DNA of 33,859 nucleotides from the NCBI GenBank assembly GCA_050692915.1, contig JBOGVU010000019.1, positions 1-33,859 on the forward strand, in the 5' to 3' direction. The translations under genes were made by a program, and so were the position numbers. Below the pieces are notes generated by a model that made no database searches, was not told where the DNA came from, and saw only the letters and a list, made by a program, of their open reading frames with translations. How positions within the stretch are numbered: the first letter of the stretch is position 1; every line of letters starts with the position of its first letter. Shown one piece after another: positions 19,483 through 26,660 of the stretch. Source of the DNA: CALAEC01 sp050692915 (GTDB lineage: Bacteria > Actinomycetota > UBA4738 > CALAEC01).

Positions 19483-20484
19483 GTGGTGACCACCTGGCGA
19501 GACGTGCGGGCCCCGGACGACCGGCTCGAGGAGGACCTCCGGTCACGGCTCGACCAGGTCGAGGACGCCCTGGCCGCCGCGGTAACCTCGGACGTCCCGC
19601 TCGTGTCCGAGGCGGCCGGCTATCTGCTGGCGGCCGGGGGGAAGCGGTTCCGGCCGATGGTGGTCCTGCTCGGCGGGCGGTTCGGGGACCCCGACGACCT
19701 CCGACTGGTCCCCGGGGCGGTGGCCATCGAGCTGACTCACCTGGCCACGCTGTACCACGACGACGTGATCGACGAGGCCGACCACCGGCGGGGGATCCCC
19801 TCGGCCAACGCGCGGTGGGACAACACGGTGGCCATCCTCACCGGCGACTTCCTGTTCGCCCGGGCCTCGCAGATCGCTTCGGACCTGGGGACCGACGTGA
19901 CCAGGCTGCTGGCCCGGACCATCGCCGAGGTGTGCGAGGGCCAGATTCGCGAGGCCCAGATCATGGGGCGGATCGAGACCGAGGAAGCCGGGTACCTGGA
20001 CGTGATTCGTCGGAAGACCGCCTCGCTGATCGGCACTTCCTGCAGGCTCGGCGGCCTGGTCTCCGACGCGGATCCCGAGGTGGTGGAGCGGCTGGAGCGC
20101 TTCGGGCGAGCCCTGGGCATGGCCTTCCAGCTCTCGGACGACATCATGGATCTCACCGCCGACCGCGCCGTCCTCGGCAAGGAGCCCGGCGCCGACCTCC
20201 GGGAGGGCGTCTACACGCTTCCGGTGATCCACGCCCTCGGGGGATCGGCCCGGCGCGACGAGCTCCGCTCGCTCCTGGCGTCCGGCCCGCCAACCGGCGA
20301 CCGGCTGGAGGCGGCCCTCGAGATCGTGCGCTCGGATGGTTCCCTGGACCGGAGCCGGGCCGCCGTAGGGGAGGCCGTCCGGGCGGCCCTGGACGAGGCG
20401 GCGGGCCTGCCCCCCGGGCCGGCCACCGACGCCCTGGTCCACCTCTCGGGCTTCATCGCGGCCCGCTGTGGGGCGCCGCTCTGA
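19483..20484 (+). CDS. Long-chain polyprenyl diphosphate synthase
   Basis: A trans-prenyl transferase of 333 residues from GTG 19483. GGKRFRP, the first motif DDVIDEADHRRG (from 93) and the second motif DDIMD (219-223) are intact. The position five residues before the first Asp is Ala (ATLYHDD). A small residue there allows long products, so the enzyme probably makes a C30-C45 chain for menaquinone. Its place between two quinone-reducing complex I clusters fits that role. The start is uncertain: GTG 19459 overlaps the nuoN stop as GTGA and adds eight residues, while GTG 19483 or 19486 fits a leaderless start from the -10 at 19470-19475. The function call does not depend on this. Confidence 0.88.
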   Translation: MVTTWRDVRAPDDRLEEDLRSRLDQVEDALAAAVTSDVPLVSEAAGYLLAAGGKRFRPMVVLLGGRFGDPDDLRLVPGAVAIELTHLATLYHDDVIDEADHRRGIPSANARWDNTVAILTGDFLFARASQIASDLGTDVTRLLARTIAEVCEGQIREAQIMGRIETEEAGYLDVIRRKTASLIGTSCRLGGLVSDADPEVVERLERFGRALGMAFQLSDDIMDLTADRAVLGKEPGADLREGVYTLPVIHALGGSARRDELRSLLASGPPTGDRLEAALEIVRSDGSLDRSRAAVGEAVRAALDEAAGLPPGPATDALVHLSGFIAARCGAPL

Positions 20485-20497
20485 GCGCTGTCTTCGC

Positions 20498-20513
20498 GGG
20501 GCCCCGAGGCCCC
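20498..20513. repeat. GC hairpin between the prenyl synthase and cluster 2 promoter
   Basis: GGGGCC-CCGA-GGCCCC forms a perfect 6-base stem 13 bases after the synthase stop. There is no T-tract, so it is at best a weak or Rho-assisted terminator. It also occupies the expected -35 region of the cluster 2 promoter. Confidence 0.4.
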
Positions 20514-20515
20514 CT

Positions 20516-20524
20516 GGTAGAATC
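20516..20524 (+). promoter_or_regulatory. -10 region of the second nuo cluster promoter
   Basis: TAGAAT (20518-20523) within GGTAGAATC resembles the -10 at 3781. The same 6-base distance separates it from the downstream Rex-like site, predicting +1 near 20530. A possible -35, TTCGCG (20494-20499, 18-base spacer), is weak. Confidence 0.5.
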
Positions 20525-20529
20525 CGAGC

Positions 20530-20547
20530 TTGAGAAACTATTCACAA
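20530..20547. promoter_or_regulatory. Rex-like operator of the second nuo cluster
   Basis: TTGAGAAACTATTCACAA matches TTGTGAA-NNNN-TTCACAA at 13 of 14 defined bases; the only mismatch is A for T at 20533. The right half-site is perfect. It lies just downstream of TAGAAT and four bases before the nuoA2 GTG, in the same geometry as the operator at 3790. One mismatch suggests weaker Rex binding and earlier derepression than at cluster 1 (inference). Confidence 0.7.
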
Positions 20548-20551
20548 AGTC

Positions 20552-20917
20552 GTGGAGGAGTACTTCCGCTCGTACGGGACGATCCTGGCCCTGGCCGTGG
20601 CCGGCGCGGGCCTCGTCGCGGTCGCCGTCCTCCTGGCCCGGGCGGTGGCTCCCCGGCGCCCCCTCCCCGAGAAGCTCACCACCTACGAATGCGGCATCGA
20701 CCCGGTCGGTGAGGGCTGGTCGCAGAGCCAGATCCGCTACTACATCTACGCCTTCCTGTTCGTCATCTTCGACGTGGAAAGCGTGTTCCTGTTCCCCTGG
20801 GCCGTCGTGTTCGAGCGGCTGGGCATGTACGCGGTGGTCTCGATGAGCATCTTCATCCTGATCCTGGGTGCCGGCCTGGTGTACGCGTGGCGGAAAGGGG
20901 TGCTCCGGTGGGCCTGA
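20552..20917 (+). CDS. nuoA: NADH-quinone oxidoreductase subunit A (cluster 2)
   Basis: A 121-residue NuoA paralogue with three membrane helices, YECGID and FDVESVFLFPWAVVF. It is clearly diverged from the cluster 1 copy, especially in the loop after YECG, so the duplication is not recent. GTG 20552 starts MEEYFRSYG; the predicted leader from the Rex-controlled promoter is about 22 bases and only a weak AAAG precedes the start. The 3' end overlaps nuoB2 by ten bases. Confidence 0.92.
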   Translation: MEEYFRSYGTILALAVAGAGLVAVAVLLARAVAPRRPLPEKLTTYECGIDPVGEGWSQSQIRYYIYAFLFVIFDVESVFLFPWAVVFERLGMYAVVSMSIFILILGAGLVYAWRKGVLRWA

Positions 20918-21420
20918 TCGAGCGCACCCCGCTGGTCAACCTGCAGCCGGTCAAGTTCCTGCTGAACTGGGGCCGGAAATACTCGCTGTGGGTGATGAAC
21001 TTCGGCCTGGCCTGCTGCGCCATCGAGCTGATCGCCACCTCCACGTCGAAGCACGACTTCATCCGGCTGGGAGTCATCCCGTTCGCCCACGGGCCCCGGC
21101 AGGCCGACCTCCTGGTGGTGGCCGGCACGGTCACCGACAAGATGGCGCCGGCGCTGAAGCGCGTCTACGACCAGATCCCCGATCCGAAGTACACGATCTC
21201 GTTCGGGTCCTGCTCGAACTGCGGCGGCCCGTACTGGGACTCCTACTCGGTGACGAAGGGGGTCGATCAGATCATCCCGGTGGACGTCTTCGTCCCCGGA
21301 TGCCCTCCGCGGCCGGAGGCCCTGCTGCACGGCATCATCAAGCTGCAGGAGAAGATCGCGCACGAAGACATCCGGGAAAAGTGGAGTGGGAAGCTCACCG
21401 GGGCCCCTGTCCGCAGCTGA
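20908..21420 (+). CDS. nuoB: NADH-quinone oxidoreductase subunit B (cluster 2)
   Basis: A 170-residue N2-cluster subunit. The ligands are in FGLACCAIE, GSCSNCGGPYWDSYSV and VPGCPPRPEAL, so quinone-reducing electron transfer should be possible. The middle motif has an additional Cys two residues beyond the ligand (SCSNCGG), which NuoB1 lacks. GTG 20908 is chosen for GGAAAGGGG eight bases upstream; GTG 20887 would add seven residues. The gene overlaps nuoA2, and nuoC2 starts within its 3' end. Confidence 0.93.
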   Translation: MGLIERTPLVNLQPVKFLLNWGRKYSLWVMNFGLACCAIELIATSTSKHDFIRLGVIPFAHGPRQADLLVVAGTVTDKMAPALKRVYDQIPDPKYTISFGSCSNCGGPYWDSYSVTKGVDQIIPVDVFVPGCPPRPEALLHGIIKLQEKIAHEDIREKWSGKLTGAPVRS

Positions 21421-21907
21421 GATCACCGACCGGCTCCGGGCCCGGTTCGGCGAGGATCTCCTGGAGACCTCGGACGCCCTCGACCAGGCCGCGGTCCGGA
21501 TCGCCCCCGAGCGGTACGTGGAGCTGATCCGGACCCTCCGGGACGACGCCGACTTCGCCTGCGACTTCCTCGACTTCGTGAGCGCGGTCGACCGTGGCGA
21601 GGAGGGGCTGGACGTGGTTGTCCAACTTTGGTCGACCGTTCGCCGGCACCAGGTCCGGGTGAAGGTCGCCGCCGGGGCTGAGGAGCCCCGCCTGCCCTCG
21701 ATCGCCGAGATCTACCCCGGGGCGAACTGGCACGAGCGCGAGACTTGGGAGCTGTTCGGGATCGACTTCGAGGGTCACCCTCAGCTGGTGAAGCTGCTCC
21801 TGCCGGAGCAGTTCGAGGGCCACCCGCTCCGCAAGGACTTCGCCCTGACCACCAGGATCGCCAAGCCATGGCCCGGCGAGGAGACCACGGGGGAGGGGCC
21901 GGAGTGA
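21386..21907 (+). CDS. nuoC: NADH-quinone oxidoreductase subunit C (cluster 2)
   Basis: A 173-residue NuoC paralogue with HERETWELFGIDFEGHPQL and EGHPLRKDF, followed by a short tail (RIAKPWPG). It is not fused to a NuoD domain: the frame stops at 21907 and nuoH2 begins at 21904. GTG 21386 overlaps nuoB2 by 35 bases, an unusually long overlap here, but no later start in frame fits as well. NuoC normally binds NuoD directly, so the absence of nuoD next to it is notable. Confidence 0.88.
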   Translation: MGSSPGPLSAAEITDRLRARFGEDLLETSDALDQAAVRIAPERYVELIRTLRDDADFACDFLDFVSAVDRGEEGLDVVVQLWSTVRRHQVRVKVAAGAEEPRLPSIAEIYPGANWHERETWELFGIDFEGHPQLVKLLLPEQFEGHPLRKDFALTTRIAKPWPGEETTGEGPE

Positions 21908-22893
21908 GCTTCGTCGACCAGATCTTCTCGAACCTCTGGGTGGTGCTGCTCCTGAAGGTGGCCCTGGTGATGGGTTTCTTCCTGGTGGCTCCCCTGGGAG
22001 TGGGGTACGCGGAGCACAAGATCCTGGCCCACATGCAGCACCGGCTCGGGCCCATGGAGGCCGGCCGGTTCCACGGCTGGGCCCAGCTGATCGCCGACGG
22101 GGTGAAGTTCATCCAGAAGGAGGACGTCATCCCTCGGGCCGCCGACCGGTGGGTGTTCACGCTGGCCCCCGCGGTCGTGCTCGTGCCCACCATCCTGGTG
22201 ATCGTGGTGATCCCGTTCGGGCCGGACATCTGGGCGCTCGACCTCGACGTGGGCATCTTCTTCGTCATGGCCATCTCGGCGGTCTCGGTGATCGGCGTGC
22301 TCATGGCCGGGTGGGCCTCGGCCAACAAGTTCTCGCTGATCGGCGCGGTCCGGGCCGCGGCGCAGCTGATCGCGTACGAGCTGCCCCTGATCCTGGCGGC
22401 CGTGTCCGTGGCCATGCTGGCCGGGAGCCTGTCGCTGGTGGGGATCGTGGAGGGCCAGCGCGACTACTGGTTCGTGCTGGTCCAGCCGGTCGGGCTGGTG
22501 ATCTTCGTGGTGGCTTCGTTGGCGGAGCTGGTGCGGACGCCGTTCGACATGCCGATCGCCGACTCCGAGATCATCTTCGGGGCGTACACGGAGTACACGG
22601 GGCTGAAGTTCGCCTTCTTCCTGCTGGCCGAGTACGGCGGCATCGTGGTGCTGTCGGCCATCGCCGCGGTCCTGTACCTCGGCGGCTACCTGGCCCCGCC
22701 GGGCCTCGACTTCATCCCGGCGCCGCTGTGGATGGCCGCGAAGATCGGGGCGCTCTCCTTCCTCATCATCTGGCTCCGGGCCACGTATCCGCGCCTTCGC
22801 GAGGACCAGCTCCAGCGGTTCTCGTGGATCGTCCTGATCCCCCTGGCCCTGGTGAACATCCTGGTGACCGCGGTCGTGAAGGTGCTGGTCTGA
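21904..22893 (+). CDS. nuoH: NADH-quinone oxidoreductase subunit H (cluster 2)
   Basis: A 329-residue NuoH paralogue with about eight membrane helices. AEHKILAHMQHRLGPMEAGRFHGWAQLIADGVKF corresponds to the family's first loop. The quinone loop reads ELVRTPFDMPIADSEIIFGAY then TEYTG, where NuoH1 has ETNRPPFDLPEAETELVAG. One of the conserved acidic positions is Ile and another is Asp instead of Glu. The protein also lacks the long C-terminal region of NuoH1. GTG 21904 overlaps the nuoC2 stop (GTGA). Confidence 0.93.
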   Translation: MSFVDQIFSNLWVVLLLKVALVMGFFLVAPLGVGYAEHKILAHMQHRLGPMEAGRFHGWAQLIADGVKFIQKEDVIPRAADRWVFTLAPAVVLVPTILVIVVIPFGPDIWALDLDVGIFFVMAISAVSVIGVLMAGWASANKFSLIGAVRAAAQLIAYELPLILAAVSVAMLAGSLSLVGIVEGQRDYWFVLVQPVGLVIFVVASLAELVRTPFDMPIADSEIIFGAYTEYTGLKFAFFLLAEYGGIVVLSAIAAVLYLGGYLAPPGLDFIPAPLWMAAKIGALSFLIIWLRATYPRLREDQLQRFSWIVLIPLALVNILVTAVVKVLV

Positions 22894-23807
22894 TGGCCAC
22901 GGAGACCCGGCCCGGCGAGGAGACCACGGAGAACGGCGCCCGGCGCGACGGGGGCATCCCCGGGCTCGGCCTGATCAAGGGGCTGCTGGTCACCCTCCGC
23001 CACCTTCTGTCCCGCTCGATCACCCAGCAGTACCCGCACGAGAAGCCCGACCTCCCACCCCGGACCCGCGGCGTGATCGCTCTCAAGCCCGAGAACTGCA
23101 CCGTGTGCTGGAAGTGCTCCAGGGAGTGCCCCGACTGGTGCATCTACATCGAGTCGCACAAGGAGACCCACCAGCCCGCGTCCGGCGGTCGCGCCCGGTC
23201 GGCCAAGGTGCTCGACCGGTTCGCCATCGACTACGCGCTCTGCATGTACTGCGGGATCTGCGTCGAGGTCTGCCCGTTCGACGCGCTGTTCTGGAGCCCG
23301 GAGTTCGAGTACGCCACGTACGGCATCCAGGAGCTCACCCACGAGAAGGAGAAGCTCTCTGACTGGACCTACACGGTCCTGCCGCCGCCGGAGCTCGAGG
23401 AGGGCGCGACCCCCGCCCCCGACACCACCGAGACCGACACCCAGCCCCCCACCTCCGCCACCCCCGTCGCACAGCCCGGCGCCCCCGGCGCCGCACCGAC
23501 TGGTGCGGCGTCGGCGTCCCCTTCGGCAACAAGAGGTGTTGCCTCCGGGGCCGCCTCCGCCCCCCCCGCTGCAGCGGAAGCGGCCGAGCCGGCACCGGAG
23601 GGGACCTCTCCGGTGCCCGGGGCCGGCGAGGCCGCCACCAGCGCGACCTCGGGGGCGGGGGAGCACGTGGAGCCGGACCAGGAGACGCACCAGCGCGTCC
23701 TCCAGGAGGAGCTGGACAAGGGGACCGACCGGCGAGTGGCTGAGGGCCGGGCCAAGGCCGCGGCCATCCGGGCCGCCCGGAGCAAGGCCCGGGAGGGCGG
23801 AGGTTGA
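22893..23807 (+). CDS. nuoI: NADH-quinone oxidoreductase subunit I with long tail (cluster 2)
   Basis: A 304-residue ferredoxin subunit, about twice the length of NuoI1. Both [4Fe-4S] motifs are intact: CTVCWKCSRECP (Cys69, 72, 75, 79) and CMYCGICVEVCP (Cys117, 120, 123, 127). The conserved domain ends near residue 165. An Ala/Pro/Ser/Thr-rich linker follows to about 256, then a charged helix with RRVAEGRAKAAAIRAARSK at the end. The linker DNA holds several strong inverted repeats and A/T-ending codons that are rare in the neighbours. The terminal helix may be a docking element (inference). ATG 22893 overlaps the nuoH2 stop; the end overlaps the TTG of nuoJ2. Confidence 0.92.
   Translation: MATETRPGEETTENGARRDGGIPGLGLIKGLLVTLRHLLSRSITQQYPHEKPDLPPRTRGVIALKPENCTVCWKCSRECPDWCIYIESHKETHQPASGGRARSAKVLDRFAIDYALCMYCGICVEVCPFDALFWSPEFEYATYGIQELTHEKEKLSDWTYTVLPPPELEEGATPAPDTTETDTQPPTSATPVAQPGAPGAAPTGAASASPSATRGVASGAASAPPAAAEAAEPAPEGTSPVPGAGEAATSATSGAGEHVEPDQETHQRVLQEELDKGTDRRVAEGRAKAAAIRAARSKAREGGG
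23485..23514. repeat. Inverted repeat inside nuoI2 linker (first)
   Basis: CGCCGCACC (23489-23497) and GGTGCGGCG (23502-23510) pair perfectly around a GACT loop. Four further pairs, one of them G-T, extend the stem out to 23485 and 23514. It lies in frame within the low-complexity tail. Confidence 0.6.
23525..23543. repeat. Inverted repeat inside nuoI2 linker (second)
   Basis: GGCAACA-AGAGG-TGTTGCC is a perfect 7-base stem. It uses ACA, AGA and GTT codons that are rare in the flanking genes. Confidence 0.6.
23591..23617. repeat. Inverted repeat inside nuoI2 linker (third)
   Basis: GGCACCGGAG (23591-23600) and CTCCGGTGCC (23608-23617) form a perfect 10-base stem with a 7-base loop. A 12-base palindrome, CCGCTGCAGCGG (23566-23577), lies just upstream. 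Confidence 0.6.
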
Positions 23808-24295
23808 CCCTCCAGGAGTGGTTCTTCGCCGCCCTGGCGCTGGTCGGGACGGTCGCGGCGCTACGCCTGGTCACCGCGAAGAACGTGGTGCACGCCGCGC
23901 TCTACCTCGTGGTCACCCTCGCCGCGGTGGCGGCCGTCTACCTCCTGCTGGCGGCCGAGTTCGTGGCCTGGGTACAGGTCCTGATCTACGTGGGCGCGAT
24001 CGTGGTGCTGCTGCTGTTCGGGCTGATGCTCACCCGGGCCCCCATCGGTCTCGAGGTCCTGGACAACCAGCAGCGGGGATCCTCCGCGATCGTGGCGGGG
24101 GGGGTCCTGGCCGGCCTCACGATCGTGCTGTGGGACGCGTTCGAAGGCGCGGAGATCGAGCTCAGCACGTCGACCACCGCCAACGTTGGCGAAAACCTGT
24201 TCCGCTCGTACATCCTCCCGTTCGAGGTCGTCTCGTTCCTGCTCCTGGCCGCGCTGGTCGGGGCCATCGTCCTGGCCCGCCGGGAGGAGGGATGA
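23804..24295 (+). CDS. nuoJ: NADH-quinone oxidoreductase subunit J (cluster 2)
   Basis: A 163-residue NuoJ paralogue with five membrane helices, NVVHAALYLVVTLAAVAAVYLLL and VQVLIYVGAIVVLLLFGLML. The TTG at 23804 overlaps the nuoI2 stop (TTGA) and is preceded by a very strong GGGAGGGCGGAGG, which decides the start. The stop overlaps the nuoK2 ATG. Confidence 0.92.
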   Translation: MTLQEWFFAALALVGTVAALRLVTAKNVVHAALYLVVTLAAVAAVYLLLAAEFVAWVQVLIYVGAIVVLLLFGLMLTRAPIGLEVLDNQQRGSSAIVAGGVLAGLTIVLWDAFEGAEIELSTSTTANVGENLFRSYILPFEVVSFLLLAALVGAIVLARREEG

Positions 24296-24600
24296 TCCGG
24301 CTCGCGTTCCCGCTCCTGTTCTCCGCGGCCCTGTTCGCCATCGGCGTGTACGGGGTGCTGGCCCGGCGGAACGGCGTCCTGGTGCTGATGTCGATCGAGC
24401 TGATGCTGAACGCGGTGAACGTGAACCTCGTGGCGTTCAACCAGTTCCTGAACGATCAGATGTTCACGGGTCAGATCTTCACGCTGTTCGTGATCACCGT
24501 GGCCGCGGCCGAGGTCGGGATCGGCCTGGCCATCGTCATCCTGATCTACCGGAACCGCGAGACCATCAACGTCGACGAGGTGAACCTGCTCAAGTGGTGA
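24292..24600 (+). CDS. nuoK: NADH-quinone oxidoreductase subunit K (cluster 2)
   Basis: A 102-residue NuoK paralogue with three helices. Both membrane Glu residues are kept (MSIELMLNAVNV and VAAAEVGIGLAI), and it ends in LLKW like NuoK1. GGAGGAGG precedes ATG 24292, which overlaps the nuoJ2 stop. It is followed by a 130-base gap containing the second nested stem-loop. Confidence 0.94.
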   Translation: MIRLAFPLLFSAALFAIGVYGVLARRNGVLVLMSIELMLNAVNVNLVAFNQFLNDQMFTGQIFTLFVITVAAAEVGIGLAIVILIYRNRETINVDEVNLLKW

Positions 24601-24624
24601 CGAAGGAGGAGATGTCGGCTTCAA

Positions 24625-24711
24625 GCGCGGCGCCTGTTGACGGCTGGGTCCCCTCCGCGGCTCGCAGACACGCTCGCCGCGGCAGCCCCCCCAGCCTACG
24701 CGGCGCCGCGA
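24625..24711 (+). ncRNA. Nested stem-loop element between nuoK2 and nuoL2 (copy 2)
   Basis: P1 pairs CGCGGCGCC (24626-24634) with GGCGCCGCG (24702-24710). P2 pairs GGCTGGG (24642-24648) with CCCAGCC (24690-24696). P3 pairs CCGCGGC (24655-24661) with GCCGCGG (24676-24682). The loop is TCGCAGACACGCTC. An outer GCTT/AAGC helix (24618-24621, 24711-24714) may extend it. Compared with copy 1, P1 and the loop ends are the same while P2 and P3 have changed on both sides and still pair. GGAGG of nuoL2 (24719-24723) follows at almost the same distance as in copy 1. Confidence 0.7.
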
Positions 24712-24730
24712 AGCGGCCGGAGGTCACCGC

Positions 24731-26650
24731 ATGATCGAGCAGGCGTGGCTGATCCCGGTCGTCCCGCTCGTGTCCTTCCTGTTGATCGTCTTCCTTGGGA
24801 AGCGGGTGCCGTTGAGGGGGGCGTCGATCGGGATCCTGGCCGTGGGGGCGTCCTTCCTGATGTCCCTCATCGTGTTCCTCGACTTCCTGGGCGGCGCCGA
24901 GACGGTGGACGGTTCGGTGACCTGGTTCCGGCTGGCCTCGTTCCAGGTCGAGCTCGGCATGCACGTCGACGGGCTGGCGGCGATGATGTTCGTGGTCGTC
25001 ACCACCGTGTCCCTGCTGGTGCACGTGTACTCCGTCGGCTACATGGCCGAGGAGCCCCGGTTCTCCTGGTACTTCGCGGCGCTGTCGCTGTTCACGGGGT
25101 CGATGCTGACCCTGGTGATCGCGGGCGACCTCTTCCTCCTGCTGGTCGGGTGGGAGCTCGTGGGGATCTGCTCGTACCTGCTGATCGGCCACTTCTGGGA
25201 GGAGAAGGAGAACTCGGACGCCGCCATCAAGGCGTTCATCACCACCAGGACCGGCGACGTGCCGTTCGTGTTCGGCATCTTCGTCATGACCATCGCCGCG
25301 GGCACCTCGAACATCGAGGGAGCTGCGGCGGCCGTGGAGGGCGGTGGGATCCCCACAGCGGTCGTCACGGCGGGCGCCCTCCTGCTCTTCGGCGGGGCCA
25401 TCGGAAAGTCCGCGCAGTTCCCCCTCCACGTGTGGCTCCCGGATGCGATGGCCGGGCCCACCCCCGTCTCCGCCCTGATCCACGCGGCCACCATGGTCGT
25501 GGCCGGGGTGTACATGGTGGGCCGCCTGTTCACCGTGTTCGCCGCCTCCGAGCAGGCCCTGCTCGTGGTGGCCATCATCGGGTCGATCACGATGCTGATC
25601 GCCGCACTCCTGGCCATGGTCCAGGACGACATCAAGCGCGTGCTGGCGTACTCGACCGTCTCCCAGCTCGGCTACATGATCGCGGCGCTGGGGATCGGGG
25701 CGTACACCGCGGCGTTCTTCCACCTGTTCACCCACGCGTTCTTCAAGGCCCTGTTGTTCCTGGGGGCCGGATCGATCATCCACGCGGTCCACTCGAACAA
25801 CATGAGCGACATGGGCGGGCTCCGGAAGCCCCTGCCCACCACATTCTGGACGTTCCTGATCGGCTCGGCTGCGCTGGCCGGCATCCCGCCACTGGCCGGG
25901 TTCTGGTCGAAGGACGAGATCATCGCCGACGCGTTCCGGAACGGGCACGAGGTGGTGTGGCTGGTGGCCATCGTCACCGCCCTGCTCACGGCCTTCTACA
26001 TGACCAGGGCGATCTGGCTGACGTTCTTCGGCGAGTACCGGGGCCACGGCCACCCCCACGAGTCGCCGGCGGTCATGACCGTCCCGCTGGTCATCCTGGC
26101 CGGCCTGTCGGCGGTGGCCGGGTTCTTCGGCGGGCCGTTCGTCGAGGGTGGCTTCCGCGGCCTGGTGCACTTCGGCGAAGAGGTGCACGCGGCGGGGTTC
26201 GACGTCGGCCTGGCGGCCCTGTCCGTCGGCCTGGCCCTGGCCGGCGTCCTGCTGGGGACGGCCCTGTACCGCACGCATCGGGCCCGGGACCCGCTCACCC
26301 GGCTGGGGCCGGTGTACACAGTTCTGGAGCGGAAGTACTACCTCGATGACATCTACCTGAAGGGGATCGTGCGCCCGATCCAGTACTCGGTCTCGAGGTT
26401 CGTGAACTGGACGAACCAGCGCCTCCTCGACGGGCTCGTGAACGGCTCGGCGTGGCTGACCCGGCGGTTCGGCTCGGGCACCGACGCCGTGGACCGTTAC
26501 GTGGTGGACGGTGCGGTGAACCGGGTGGCCATCGGCGCCGGGTGGACCGGGGGCCTGCTCCGCTACATCCAGTCCGGCAACGTGCAGCGGTACGCGGTCA
26601 TCCTGTTCGCAGGCGTGGCCATCCTCGCCGTGATCTACACCAGGATCTGA
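24731..26650 (+). CDS. nuoL: NADH-quinone oxidoreductase subunit L (cluster 2)
   Basis: A 639-residue antiporter-like pump subunit. LLVGWELVGICSYLLIGHFW, GKSAQFPLHVWLPDAMAGPTP, QDDIKRVLAYSTVSQLGYM and FWSKDEII retain the key Glu and Lys residues. The C-terminal lateral helix and anchor are present. ATG 24731 has GGAGG seven bases upstream. A 10-base gap separates it from nuoM2. Confidence 0.95.
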   Translation: MIEQAWLIPVVPLVSFLLIVFLGKRVPLRGASIGILAVGASFLMSLIVFLDFLGGAETVDGSVTWFRLASFQVELGMHVDGLAAMMFVVVTTVSLLVHVYSVGYMAEEPRFSWYFAALSLFTGSMLTLVIAGDLFLLLVGWELVGICSYLLIGHFWEEKENSDAAIKAFITTRTGDVPFVFGIFVMTIAAGTSNIEGAAAAVEGGGIPTAVVTAGALLLFGGAIGKSAQFPLHVWLPDAMAGPTPVSALIHAATMVVAGVYMVGRLFTVFAASEQALLVVAIIGSITMLIAALLAMVQDDIKRVLAYSTVSQLGYMIAALGIGAYTAAFFHLFTHAFFKALLFLGAGSIIHAVHSNNMSDMGGLRKPLPTTFWTFLIGSAALAGIPPLAGFWSKDEIIADAFRNGHEVVWLVAIVTALLTAFYMTRAIWLTFFGEYRGHGHPHESPAVMTVPLVILAGLSAVAGFFGGPFVEGGFRGLVHFGEEVHAAGFDVGLAALSVGLALAGVLLGTALYRTHRARDPLTRLGPVYTVLERKYYLDDIYLKGIVRPIQYSVSRFVNWTNQRLLDGLVNGSAWLTRRFGSGTDAVDRYVVDGAVNRVAIGAGWTGGLLRYIQSGNVQRYAVILFAGVAILAVIYTRI

Positions 26651-26660
26651 TGGAGGGACG

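Noticed and set aside
20498..20513. Intrinsic terminator separating the prenyl synthase from cluster 2
   Set aside because: The stem is perfect but no T-tract follows; listed as a hairpin rather than a terminator.
24597..24734. Matching small open frame in the nuoK2-nuoL2 gap (45 codons), with AAGGAGG before an internal ATG at 24612
   Set aside because: Loose similarity to the frame at 14451 (AAP, VP, RR, GSP, PE) follows from the shared stem-loop. The Shine-Dalgarno-like run is only two bases from the ATG. Codon composition is not gene-like. Kept as a remote possibility only.
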